Below, piece by piece: positions 31,666 through 40,581 of a stretch of 64,000 bases of DNA; position 1 is the stretch's first letter, and each line of letters opens with the position of its first letter. The stretch covers positions 62,001 to 126,000 of the forward strand of contig NZ_JAVDUW010000001.1 of the NCBI RefSeq assembly GCF_031456495.1, read 5' to 3'. The position numbers and the translations under genes were made by a program. Source of the DNA: Pedococcus sp031456495. Lineage in GTDB: Bacteria > Actinomycetota > Actinomycetes > Actinomycetales > Dermatophilaceae. The notes under the pieces were generated by a model, which was not told the origin of the DNA, did not search any database, and was given only the letters and a program-made list of their open reading frames with translations.

Positions 31666-33945
31666 TCAGTCGAAGGACATCGTGGTGGCGCCCGAGGCGT
31701 CGAGGCCCAGTCCCTTGAGCCGGGCGGCGACGACGTCCGGCGGCAGCTCCAGGCTCTCGGCCAGCTCCTCCACCGACAGGCCGAGCTCGACACCGTCGCG
31801 CAGCTCCTCGTCGGCGTCGGCGGTCCACGCGTGCCCGCCGGTCACGGCCGTGCGGGCCGACGGCGCCGGCGGCGGGTCCTCGGCCACGGGTCGGGGGTCC
31901 TCCACCGGCGGCCGGGGGTGCTCTGCGGCGTCCTCCCCAACGCGGCCCATCGTCGTGCCGGCCAGCGCGCCGGTGGCGCCGCGCAGCGCCGGTTCGCGCA
32001 CCTCGACCGGCGGCGGTGCGGTCTCGTCGAGGCGGCGCAGGGCCGCGAGCACGCGCTCGCGGTCGGTGGTGGGCCAGAAGGGCGGCAGCGAGCGCTGGAG
32101 GAACCCGGCATACCGCGCCGTCATCATGCGCGAGTCGAGGAAGGCGACCACGCCGCGGTCGTCGGAGCGGCGGATGAGCCGCCCGGCGCCCTGCGCGAGC
32201 CGCAGCGCGGCGTGGGTCGCGGACACGGCCATGAACCCGTTGCCGCCCATGCGGGCGATGGCCTGCGAGCGCGCGGAGGCGAGCGGGTCGTCCGGGCGCG
32301 GGAACGGGATGCGGTCGATGATGACGAGCTGGCACGACGAGCCCGGCACGTCCACGCCCTGCCACAGCGTGAGGGTGCCGAACAGGCAGGTCTGCGGGTC
32401 ACGCGCGAACTGGCGCACCAGTGTCGTCACCTGGTCCTCGCCCTGGCACAGGAACCCGATGTCGCCGTCGAACCGCTTGCGCATCTCCTCGGTGGCGGCC
32501 TTGGCAGCCCGCATCGAGGAGAACAGCCCCAGGGTGCGGCCGCCGGCCGCCCGGACGAGCGCCTCGATCTCGTCCATCGCCGCGTCGCTGAGGCCGTCGC
32601 GCCCCGGCGCAGGCAGGTGCTGGGCGACGTAGGCAATGGCCTGCTGCGGGTAGTCGAAGGGGCTGCCGACGTCGAGCCCGCGCCACTCGGGCGCACCCTC
32701 TCCGCGCAGCCCCATGGTCCCGGCGACGGCGTCGAACGTGCCCCCGAGCTCGAGGGTCGCCGACGTGAGCACCACCGTGCGGTCGCCGAACACCTTGTCG
32801 CGCAACAGCATCGCAACGCTCATCGGGGCGACCCGCAGGATCGTGCCGCGGCGCGGGTCACGGCTCACCCAGATGACGTCGAGCTCGCGCTCCTCCAGCA
32901 CCCGGGCGGTGTTCTCGAAGACCTCGTCGATGGCGGCCTGGGCGACCTTGCGGGTGCCGTCGGCCTCGGTCCCCTTCTCGGGCTTGAGCTCGGACTGCAC
33001 CTGGCGCGTCGTGTCCCGCACCCGCGCGAGTGCGAGCCCGAGCGAGTCCGGTATGCCGGTGAGCCGCCCCTCGGGCAGCTCGTCGAGGACCCCCTGCAGG
33101 AAGGCCGCCGCGTCGTCGACCGCCTCCGTCGACTCGGCCAGCCGGGAGGCACGCTTCGCCGCGGCGGCCACCGCGTTGGCGGTGATCTCGTCGGTCACCG
33201 TCGAGGTGACCCGGTCGACGAGCTCGTGTCCCTCGTCGACGACGAGCAGGTCGTGCTCGGGGAGCATCTGCCGGCCCTCGAAGCTGTCGATCGCCATGAA
33301 GGAGTGGTTGGTGACGATGACGTCGCACTCCTTGGCGGCCTCGCGCGACCGCTCGACGAAGCACTCGGCGATCATCGGGCACTTGCCGCCCATGCACTCG
33401 TGCGCGCTGACCGACACCTGCCGCCAGGCCCGCTCGCTCACGCCGGGCACGAGCTCGTCGCGGTCGCCGGACTCGGTGACCTCCGCCCACTCCCGGAGCC
33501 GCACGACCTCGGCGCCGAGCCTCGACGCGGCCCGGTCGACCTCGCCGACGTCGAAGAGGCCGTCCTCGTCGTCGGGGAAGCCGCCCTCGAGCTTGTGCGC
33601 GCAGAGGTAGTTGCGACGGCCCTTGACCAGGCCGTAGGTGGGCCGGCGCCGCAGCAGGGGCGCGAGGGCGTCGGCCAGCCGCGGCATGTCGCGGTCGACG
33701 ATCTGGGCCTGCAGAGCCAACGTCGCGGTCGCGACGACGGCGGGCTTGCCGGTGGCCTGGGCGTGCAGGATCGCGGGGACGAGGTAGGCGAGGGACTTGC
33801 CGGTGCCGGTGCCCGCCTGCACGAGGAGGTGCTCGTCCTTCTCGACCGCCTCCTGGACCGCGTGGGCCATGGCGACCTGGCCGGGCCGCTCGATGCCGCC
33901 GACCCCCTGGACGGCGGCGTGCAGGAGCTCGTCGAGGGTCGCCAT
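31666..33945 (-). CDS. DinG/XPD-like ATP-dependent DNA helicase
   Basis: 759 residues, ATG 33945. Superfamily 2 helicase: Walker A AGTGTGKS (44-51), DEGH box in LLVVDEGHEL, and motif VI QGAGRLIRR. Four cysteines in the insert between motifs I and II (YLCAHK, HECMGGKCPMIAEC) are the expected [4Fe-4S] ligands of the XPD/DinG group, which unwind 5'-3' and help at R-loops and G-quadruplexes. The C-terminal 90 residues, Pro/Ala-rich then acidic, are an actinobacterial addition. No LexA box is seen upstream. Confidence 0.94.
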   Translation of the reverse strand: MATLDELLHAAVQGVGGIERPGQVAMAHAVQEAVEKDEHLLVQAGTGTGKSLAYLVPAILHAQATGKPAVVATATLALQAQIVDRDMPRLADALAPLLRRRPTYGLVKGRRNYLCAHKLEGGFPDDEDGLFDVGEVDRAASRLGAEVVRLREWAEVTESGDRDELVPGVSERAWRQVSVSAHECMGGKCPMIAECFVERSREAAKECDVIVTNHSFMAIDSFEGRQMLPEHDLLVVDEGHELVDRVTSTVTDEITANAVAAAAKRASRLAESTEAVDDAAAFLQGVLDELPEGRLTGIPDSLGLALARVRDTTRQVQSELKPEKGTEADGTRKVAQAAIDEVFENTARVLEERELDVIWVSRDPRRGTILRVAPMSVAMLLRDKVFGDRTVVLTSATLELGGTFDAVAGTMGLRGEGAPEWRGLDVGSPFDYPQQAIAYVAQHLPAPGRDGLSDAAMDEIEALVRAAGGRTLGLFSSMRAAKAATEEMRKRFDGDIGFLCQGEDQVTTLVRQFARDPQTCLFGTLTLWQGVDVPGSSCQLVIIDRIPFPRPDDPLASARSQAIARMGGNGFMAVSATHAALRLAQGAGRLIRRSDDRGVVAFLDSRMMTARYAGFLQRSLPPFWPTTDRERVLAALRRLDETAPPPVEVREPALRGATGALAGTTMGRVGEDAAEHPRPPVEDPRPVAEDPPPAPSARTAVTGGHAWTADADEELRDGVELGLSVEELAESLELPPDVVAARLKGLGLDASGATTMSFD

Positions 33946-34012
33946 TGGGCCAGCCTATGGGGTGGCGGTGTCAGCCCGGAGGGGTGTGCACACGGGCCCC
34001 GCGGACCGCGGT

Positions 34013-35071
34013 TCAGTCCCCGCCATGGGCCACGAGCGGGCCGCCGTCGACCCGCCGGGCCATGGTGACGTCGTCGCGGTCGTCGCCCGCGCCGACCCGG
34101 ATCGCACCCGGGATCCTGCCGACCTCGACGTACCCGACCTGCCGGTAGAGCCGGCTCGCACCGGACCCGCTGCGCACCGACAGCTGGAGCAGCTCCGCAC
34201 CCTCCTGCCGAGCCAACCGGTGCAGCCCGGCCATGAGGACGAGCCCGAGGCCGCGACCCTGCCGGTCGGGGTCCACCATCAGCCGGTACAGCCACCGGCC
34301 GTGGTGCAGCAGCGGGTTCTCCGGCCGCACCCACCACGCCCAGCCGACCAGCTCGCCGTCGGGGTCGCGCAGGGCTCCGGCCACGGCGTTGCCGGCGGCC
34401 ATCTGCTCCTCGTGCCGCGCCACGACGGCGGCGACGTCCTCCCGGGGAGCCCCCGGGAGGAACCCCACCGCTCCCCCGGCGTCGTTGACCCGCTGCCAGA
34501 GGTCGACGAGGTCCTCGCGGGTGGCGGCGTCGAGCAGGTCGACCCGCTCCACCCGTGGCGCCTCGAACACGAGCGACAGCGCCTCGTCGGGCCGGTCGTC
34601 GGCCAGCACGACCTCTCGCCCCGTGCGCGCCAGACCGCTCGCGAGGGCTGTCCGCACCGAGGCGGTGTTGTGCTCCTTGACCAGGGCACGGACGGGCAGG
34701 TCGGGACCCCACTCGGTCGCCATCGCGACGGCCGCACGCCCGGCCTCGCGGGCCAGCCCGCGCCCCTGCGCCTCGAGCACGAAGCGGTAGTAGAGGTTGA
34801 GGTAGGCGTCGCCGCGCTGCACGCCCACCCAGCCGACCGGCATACCGGACTCGCGGTCCTGCGCCACCCAGTAGCCGAAACCGTGCTCGTCCCAGTGCCG
34901 GAGGATCCGGGCGAGGAACTCGGCGTTGGTCTCGGGGGTGCCCAGCACGTGCGGCGCGTGCGTGTAGAGCCGCGGGTCGCTGTGGACCGTCGAGTGGAAG
35001 TCGCGGTCGGCCTCGGTGGGACGCCGCAGCACGAGGCGGCGGGTGGTTGTCTGGAAGGGTGGTGCGGGCAC
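34013..35071 (-). CDS. Tandem GNAT acetyltransferase
   Basis: 352 residues from GTG 35071 (GTG 35095 would add eight). Two GNAT domains are fused. The first (about 1-165) is of RimJ/RimL type: RRLVLRRPTEADRDFHSTVHSDPRLYTH..., with YRFVLEAQGRGLAREAGRAAV. The second (about 185-345) has LMVDPDRQGRGLGLVLMAGLHRLA, a classical Q/R-x-x-G-x-G/A acetyl-CoA site, then SGASRLYRQVGYVEVG. Tandem GNATs often have one active and one structural half; both look intact here. Substrate unknown. Confidence 0.88.
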   Translation of the reverse strand: MPAPPFQTTTRRLVLRRPTEADRDFHSTVHSDPRLYTHAPHVLGTPETNAEFLARILRHWDEHGFGYWVAQDRESGMPVGWVGVQRGDAYLNLYYRFVLEAQGRGLAREAGRAAVAMATEWGPDLPVRALVKEHNTASVRTALASGLARTGREVVLADDRPDEALSLVFEAPRVERVDLLDAATREDLVDLWQRVNDAGGAVGFLPGAPREDVAAVVARHEEQMAAGNAVAGALRDPDGELVGWAWWVRPENPLLHHGRWLYRLMVDPDRQGRGLGLVLMAGLHRLARQEGAELLQLSVRSGSGASRLYRQVGYVEVGRIPGAIRVGAGDDRDDVTMARRVDGGPLVAHGGD

Positions 35072-35081
35072 GCGCCGGACG

Positions 35082-35614
35082 CTACCGGGGCCCACCGACG
35101 CCGCGCCCGGGCACCGGAGGGTGGCGCAGCTGGTAGTCCAGGAACGCCTCCTGGAGCGTCCGGAGCAGGCGCGCGTGGTCGGTCCGCAGGCCGGTGCTCG
35201 CCAGGGTCACCGGCGACCCGACCAGACCCAGGTTGGCGCGGGCCGCGGAGCGTCGGAGCCGCCCCATGCGCGCGAGGTAGCTGTCGGGGTTCCGCACCGT
35301 GACCACGACGACCGGACTGCCTAGGTCGGTCCGCTCCGACACCTCGACGACGTCGGCCCACGGCACCCGACCCACCGCGGTGGCGGAGCTGTGGTCGTCC
35401 AGCCCCTCGCCGTCGACCACGAGGCCACCGCCCCGCACGGCCATGCGCACCCAGACACGAGGAACACGCCGAACGTGACGGCCCCGAGCACCCCCACGAC
35501 GACGCCCAACGCCCCGCCGAACAGCACCAGCAGCACCGACACGGCGATGAACCCGATGCACCCCAGCAGCGCCAGCAGGCTCTTCCCCCGGCTGCGCTCG
35601 AACTCCACCCGCAC
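35082..35614 (-). pseudogene. Frameshifted membrane protein (STM3941/PH-like)
   Basis: From GTG 35614, frame A gives VRVEFERSRGKSLLALLG followed by two hydrophobic helices to about GVFLV. It then runs out into unrelated Cys/Trp-rich sequence. The neighbouring frame continues from about 35470 as WVRMAVRGGGLVVDGEGLDDHSSA...VGRVPWADVVEVSE...VTVRNPDSYLARM, ending at 35082. Joined, they make one protein of about 177 residues: two membrane helices plus a pleckstrin-like domain, resembling STM3941 proteins. A one-base deletion between 35445 and 35470 explains the break. No slippery heptamer is visible, so a mutation or a sequencing error is more likely than programmed shifting. Confidence 0.75.
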
Positions 35615-35694
35615 GCCCCGAGTATGGCCGAGTCGGCCGTACCCCGCCGGGCGCCATGGGCTCACCCGGTTGGCGACCTGCGAAGATGCTCGCG

Positions 35695-38310
35695 ATGACC
35701 TCCACCGCGCCGCTCGCCGACCTCGTGCCCGTGGGCGCCTCCCCCGACGACGTGTATGCCGCGTTCGCCGGCTGGTCGGAGGAGCGCGGGCTGCCGCTCT
35801 ACCCGCACCAGGACGAGGCCCTGGTGGCGCTGCTCGACGGCGAGAACGTCGTCCTGTCGACCCCGACCGGCTCCGGCAAGTCGCTGGTCGCCACGGGTGC
35901 GCACCTGGCCGCGCTGGCGAGCGACCGGGTCAGCTTCTACACGGCGCCGATCAAGGCCCTGGTGTCGGAGAAGTTCTTCGACCTGTGCGAGCTGTTCGGT
36001 GCCTCGGAGGTCGGGATGCTCACCGGCGACGCGTCGGTGAACCCGGACGCGCCGATCATCTGCTGCACCGCGGAGATCCTCGCCAACATCGCGCTGCGCG
36101 AGGGCCGCGACGCCGACGTCGGGCTCGTCGTCATGGACGAGTTCCACTACTACGCCGAACCGGACCGCGGGTGGGCGTGGCAGGTGCCACTGCTGGAGCT
36201 GCCGCAGGCCCAGTTCGTGCTCATGTCCGCCACGCTCGGCGACGTCACGCCGATTGCCGAGGACCTGACCCGGCGCAACGGCCGCGAGACCGCCCTCGTG
36301 ACGGGCACCCAGCGGCCGGTGCCGCTGTCCTTCTCCTGGGCCATGACACCCCTCGACGAGACGGTGGAGGAGCTGCTGACGACGCGGCAGGCCCCGGTCT
36401 ACGTCGTCCACTTCACCCAGGCGGCGGCGCTCGACCACGCCAAGGCCCTCCTCGCGCAGAAGGCGACCCGCTCGGTCGACAAGGAGGCGATCGCCGCGCG
36501 GATCGGCGGTTTCCGCTTCACCGCAGGTTTCGGGAAGACCCTGTCGCAGCTGGTGCGCAACGGGATCGGCGTCCACCATGCGGGGATGCTGCCGCGGTAC
36601 CGGCGGCTCGTCGAGCAGCTGGCGCAGGACGGCCTGCTCCAGGTCATCTGCGGCACGGACACCCTCGGCGTCGGGATCAACGTGCCGATCCGCACGGTGC
36701 TCTTCACCGCGCTGGTCAAGTACGACGGGTCGCGGCAGCGGGTGCTGCGCGCCCGGGAGTTCCACCAGATCGCGGGGCGGGCCGGGCGCGCGGGGTTCGA
36801 CACGAGCGGCTCGGTCGTCGTGCAGGCACCCGAGCACGTCATCGAGAACGCCAAGGCCCTTGCCAAGGCGGGCGACGACCCGAAGAAGCAGCGCAAGGTC
36901 CAGCGCAAGAAGCCGCCGGAGGGCACGGTCTCCTGGACCGAGCAGACCTACGACAAGCTCGTGCACGCCGAGCCCGAGCCGCTGGTGTCCCGGATGCGGG
37001 TCGACCACGCCATGGTGCTCAACGTCGTCCAGCGCCCGGGCGACCCCGTGCGCGCGCTGTCCCGGCTGCTGCGCGACAACCACGAGACGCCGCGCAACCG
37101 GGCACGGCTCGCCCGACGCGCGATCACCCTCGGCCGGTCGCTGCTCGAGACGGGTGTGCTGCAACGCGTCTCACCTCCAGGCCCCGACGGGCGGGGCGTC
37201 GAGCTCGACCCGGACGTGTCGGACGACTTCGCCCTCAACCAGCCGCTGTCGCCGCTGGCGCTGGCGTCGTTCGAGGTGCTCGACCCCGAGTCCCCCACCC
37301 ACGCGCTCGACGTCGTCTCCGTCGTCGAGGCGATCCTGGACGACCCGTGGCAGGTGTTGCTGGCCCAGCAGTTCAAGGCCCGGGGCGAGGCGGTCGCCGA
37401 GATGAAGGCCGACGGCATCGAGTACGAGGAGCGGATGACGCTGCTCGAGGACGTCACCTGGCCCAAGCCGCTGGAGGACCTGCTCGAGGCGACGTTCGAG
37501 ATCTTCCGGCGAAGCCACCCCTGGGTGGGCGAGAGCGCCCTGTCGCCGAAGTCGGTGGTGCGCGAGATGTACGAGCGCGCCATGACGTTCACCGAGTTCG
37601 TGTCGGCGTACCAGCTGTCGCGCTCGGAGGGCACGGTCCTGCGCTACCTCACCGACGCCTACCGGACGCTGCGCCAGCTCGTCCCGGCTGCCGCGCGGGA
37701 CGAGCAGTTCGACGAGCTGCTGGAGTGGCTCGGCGAGACGATCCGCCAGACCGACTCCTCACTTCTGGACGAGTGGGAGGCGCTGACCGACCCCGACGCC
37801 CAGGAGCGGCTCGCCGACCTCGAGGGGCTGCACGCGCACCTCGGCACGCGTCCGAGCCGCCCCATCACCGGCAACGAACGCGCCTTCCGGGTCATGGTGC
37901 GCAACGCGATGTTCCGCCGGGTCGAGCTGGCCAGCCGCGACCGGTTCGTGGACCTCGCCGCGCTGGAGCGGACGAATGCCGCGCTGCCCGAGCCGCCTCG
38001 CCAGCCCCTCATGGACGAGGCCGCGTGGGACGCGGCCCTCGGCGCCTACTGGGACGACCACGACGCCATCGGCACGGACGCGGCCGCCCGCGGACCGGCG
38101 CTCCTGGCCGTCGACGTCACGACCGGACCTCCAACCGGGCTTCCCGAGGGCGAGGACGAGGCACCCGAGCACCGGCTGTGGCTGGTCCGGCAGACGTTGG
38201 CCGACCCCGACGACGACCACGACTGGGTCGTCGAGGCCACGGTCGACCTCGATGCGTCGGACGAGGCCGGCGAGCCGGTCGTCCTCACCACCGCCCTGCG
38301 CCGCCTCTGA
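35695..38310 (+). CDS. Ski2-like DEAD/DEAH-box helicase with DUF3516
   Basis: 871 residues, ATG 35695. Motif I is TPTGSGKS (56-63). Motif II is DEFH in VVMDEFHYYAEPDRGWAW, motif III is SAT in LMSATLGDV, and motif VI is AGRAGRAGF. The C-terminal half after about 480 is DUF3516, found in actinobacterial helicases related to Ski2/Mtr4. These probably act on structured RNA. The gene ends in a tandem repeat of its own stop region. It diverges from the frameshifted gene 81 bp upstream. Confidence 0.92.
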   Translation: MTSTAPLADLVPVGASPDDVYAAFAGWSEERGLPLYPHQDEALVALLDGENVVLSTPTGSGKSLVATGAHLAALASDRVSFYTAPIKALVSEKFFDLCELFGASEVGMLTGDASVNPDAPIICCTAEILANIALREGRDADVGLVVMDEFHYYAEPDRGWAWQVPLLELPQAQFVLMSATLGDVTPIAEDLTRRNGRETALVTGTQRPVPLSFSWAMTPLDETVEELLTTRQAPVYVVHFTQAAALDHAKALLAQKATRSVDKEAIAARIGGFRFTAGFGKTLSQLVRNGIGVHHAGMLPRYRRLVEQLAQDGLLQVICGTDTLGVGINVPIRTVLFTALVKYDGSRQRVLRAREFHQIAGRAGRAGFDTSGSVVVQAPEHVIENAKALAKAGDDPKKQRKVQRKKPPEGTVSWTEQTYDKLVHAEPEPLVSRMRVDHAMVLNVVQRPGDPVRALSRLLRDNHETPRNRARLARRAITLGRSLLETGVLQRVSPPGPDGRGVELDPDVSDDFALNQPLSPLALASFEVLDPESPTHALDVVSVVEAILDDPWQVLLAQQFKARGEAVAEMKADGIEYEERMTLLEDVTWPKPLEDLLEATFEIFRRSHPWVGESALSPKSVVREMYERAMTFTEFVSAYQLSRSEGTVLRYLTDAYRTLRQLVPAAARDEQFDELLEWLGETIRQTDSSLLDEWEALTDPDAQERLADLEGLHAHLGTRPSRPITGNERAFRVMVRNAMFRRVELASRDRFVDLAALERTNAALPEPPRQPLMDEAAWDAALGAYWDDHDAIGTDAAARGPALLAVDVTTGPPTGLPEGEDEAPEHRLWLVRQTLADPDDDHDWVVEATVDLDASDEAGEPVVLTTALRRL

Positions 38311-38349
38311 CCTGTCCTCTGACCGCCGCCTCTGACCGCCGCCTGTGAC
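38299..38349. repeat. 13-bp tandem repeats over the helicase stop codon
   Basis: Units CGCCGCCTCTGAC (38299-38311), CTGTCCTCTGAC (38312-38323), CGCCGCCTCTGAC (38324-38336) and CGCCGCCTGTGAC (38337-38349). The first unit holds the last codons and stop of the helicase (Arg-Arg-Leu-stop). Every copy keeps a TGA, although in shifting frames. Confidence 0.85.
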
Positions 38350-38396
38350 CGAAATGCCGTGGACGGCCGGCGCGTGCACCTGACACCGTCACGGCC

Positions 38397-39140
38397 ATGG
38401 AGCAGGACGAGAGCTGGGACGAGACGGCGGCCGCGCTATACGACACCCCGGGCGAGGGCATGTTCGCCCCCGAGGTGCTCGGCCCGACCGTGGACTTCCT
38501 CGCCGGCCTCGCCGGGGACTCCCCCGCCCTCGAGCTCGCTATCGGCACCGGCCGCGTCGGCATACCGCTGCGCGAACGTGGCGTCGTCGTCGCCGGCATC
38601 GAGCTGTCCGAGCCGATGGTGGCCAGGCTGCGCGAGAAGGTGGGCGAGGCGCAGCTGCCCGTGACGGTCGGCGACATGGCGACGACGCGGGTCGACGGCG
38701 AGTTCGGGCTCGTCTACCTCGTCTTCAACACGGTCTCGAACCTGCTCACCCAGGAGGCCCAGGTCGAGTGCTTCCGCAACGCCGCGCGGCACCTGTCGCC
38801 CGGTGGCCGGTTCGTCGTCGAGCTGTGGGTGCCGCAGCTGCGCCAGCTGCCGCCGGGGTCACCGGCCACCGTCTTCGCCGCCGAACCGGGGTACGTCGGC
38901 CTCGACACCTACGACACCGTCGCGCAGCAGGTCGTCTCGCACCACTTCCGCTTCGGGCGTGGCCGCGACGCCCGGCACGGCATCAGCGCGCAGCGGTACA
39001 TCTGGCCAGCGGAGCTCGACCTCATGGGCCGGCTGGCCGGGTTCGAGCTGGAGGCGAGGTATGCCGACTGGGACCGTTCGGAGTTCACGGCCGAGTCCCG
39101 CTCGCACGTGTCCGTCTACCGCCTCCCCGAGAGCGCGTGA
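38397..39140 (+). CDS. Class I SAM-dependent methyltransferase
   Basis: 247 residues, ATG 38397. SAM motif I is LELAIGTGRVGIPLRERG (near 41-58). The acidic residue for the ribose hydroxyls is in GIELSEPMV, and FGLVYLVFNTVSNLLTQEAQVECFRNAARHLSPGGRFVVELW forms strands 4-5. It belongs to the broad methyltransferase-25-like group. The substrate cannot be inferred. It sits alone on the plus strand, with its stop 6 bp from that of the convergent NmrA-like gene. Confidence 0.88.
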   Translation: MEQDESWDETAAALYDTPGEGMFAPEVLGPTVDFLAGLAGDSPALELAIGTGRVGIPLRERGVVVAGIELSEPMVARLREKVGEAQLPVTVGDMATTRVDGEFGLVYLVFNTVSNLLTQEAQVECFRNAARHLSPGGRFVVELWVPQLRQLPPGSPATVFAAEPGYVGLDTYDTVAQQVVSHHFRFGRGRDARHGISAQRYIWPAELDLMGRLAGFELEARYADWDRSEFTAESRSHVSVYRLPESA

Positions 39141-39146
39141 CCCGTG

Positions 39147-39995
39147 TCAGCCGCGCTGGAGCAGCTCGCGCAGGCTGGTCGCCGGGTGGCCGGTGAGCCG
39201 CGGCACGGCGTCGCTGACGGTCGCGAGCTCACCGGCGGCGATCGCCGTGTACGTCGAGACCCAGGCATCGACCTGCCAGTCCGGGGCGCCGTAGGACGCG
39301 CGTGAGGCGTAGGCCTCCTCGAGCGTCTCCGGCTCGTAGCGGGTCGGCGTGTCGGTCACCTCGCTGACCACCTGCGCCACCTCGTCCAGGGTGAGGGCCT
39401 CGGGACCGGTGAGGTCGTACGCCGCACCGGCGTGCTGCTCGGGGTCGGTGAGGACGGCCACGACCGCGTCGGCGATGTCGTCCTGCGCCACGGCCCCCAC
39501 CCGTCCGTCGCCCGCGGGCCCACGGATCGCGCCGTCGACGGTCATCATCGGCAGGAAGTCGGCATACAGGCTGTCGCGCAGGAAGGTCCACGACAGCCCG
39601 CTCGCGCGCAGGTGCTCCTCGGTGGCCCAGTGGTCGCGGGCCAGGGTGAACGTGGCGTCCGCCGCGGCGCCGAGGAACGAGGTGTAGACGACGTGCCGCA
39701 CCCCGGCTGCCACCGCCGCGTCGACGAATGCGATGTGCTGGTCGACCCGGTCGGGCGTCTCCGCCCCGGAGACCATGAGGAGGACGTCGATCCCACGCAG
39801 GGACTCCCGCGCACCGGTCGGGTCGGCGTAGTCGCAGCGGCGCCGCACCCACTGCGAGGGGGCCTCCACGCGGTCGGGGTGGCGCGCGAGGAGCACGGCC
39901 GGGGCGCCTGCAGCCACCAGGCGGTCGAGGACCTTGCGGCCCAACCGCCCGGTGACCCCGGTGAGCCCGATCACGGTCGCGCTGTGGTCAGCCAT
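39147..39995 (-). CDS. NmrA-like NAD(P)-binding reductase
   Basis: 282 residues, ATG 39995. An atypical short-chain dehydrogenase: the nucleotide loop is GLTGVTGRLGRKVLDRL (near 9-26), and TSFLGAAADATFTLARDHWATEEHLRASGLSWTFLRDSLYADF follows the pattern of NmrA/QOR2-type proteins that sense or reduce quinones. The catalytic YxxxK of classical members is absent, as expected for this group. The physiological substrate is unknown. Confidence 0.88.
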   Translation of the reverse strand: MADHSATVIGLTGVTGRLGRKVLDRLVAAGAPAVLLARHPDRVEAPSQWVRRRCDYADPTGARESLRGIDVLLMVSGAETPDRVDQHIAFVDAAVAAGVRHVVYTSFLGAAADATFTLARDHWATEEHLRASGLSWTFLRDSLYADFLPMMTVDGAIRGPAGDGRVGAVAQDDIADAVVAVLTDPEQHAGAAYDLTGPEALTLDEVAQVVSEVTDTPTRYEPETLEEAYASRASYGAPDWQVDAWVSTYTAIAAGELATVSDAVPRLTGHPATSLRELLQRG

Positions 39996-40004
39996 GCGCC
40001 GACG

Positions 40005-40538
40005 CTACGCCCGGCGAGGGTTTCCGGCTCGTCGCTCCTCGCCGGACGCCACGCCACCGGACCGGAGGTCGACGGGCACCCCGTCGAGCTCGAGGGTCAT
40101 GAACACGCTGAACTCGTCCGCGGCATACGGGCCGAACGGCCCGCACTCGACGAACCCGTGCCGCGCGTACATCGCGCGCGCGGGGGCGAACTCGGCCTGC
40201 GGGCCGGTCTCCAGGCTGAGCCGCCGGTAGCCGCGCCCGCGGGCCTCGGCGACGAGGTGGCGCAGCACCAGGGCGCCCACGCCGCGGCGGCGGTGCGCCG
40301 AGCCCGTGCGCATCGACTTCACCTCGCCGTGGGTCGGGTCGAGCTCGCGGAGGGCGCCGCAGCCGATGGCCTGCTCGCCGTCCCAGACGCTCCAGAACGT
40401 CAGGTCGGGCGCGGCGAGCCGCTCGAGGTCGAGGGCGTGCACGCTGTCGGGCGGGCTGTACCGGTGCATGTCGGCGAGGTGCTCGGCCAGCACGACCGCC
40501 ACCTCGGGCGTGTCGAGTCCGCCGAGCCGGATCTCCAT
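40005..40538 (-). CDS. GNAT N-acetyltransferase
   Basis: 177 residues, ATG 40538. The central segment MRTGSAHRRRGVGALVLRHLVAEARGRGYRRLSLETG (about 88-124) is the acetyl-CoA-binding motif A of GNAT enzymes. The C-terminal ARAMYARHGFVECGPFGPYAADEFSVFM strand resembles the YjaB/phosphinothricin-like putative acetyltransferases. The last 25 residues are basic and probably disordered. It is 9 bp downstream of the NmrA-like gene start, on the same strand. Confidence 0.88.
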   Translation of the reverse strand: MEIRLGGLDTPEVAVVLAEHLADMHRYSPPDSVHALDLERLAAPDLTFWSVWDGEQAIGCGALRELDPTHGEVKSMRTGSAHRRRGVGALVLRHLVAEARGRGYRRLSLETGPQAEFAPARAMYARHGFVECGPFGPYAADEFSVFMTLELDGVPVDLRSGGVASGEERRAGNPRRA

Positions 40539-40581
40539 GGGTGCCAGTGTCTCGCGGACGCCGAGGACCGAGTGGTGCGGG

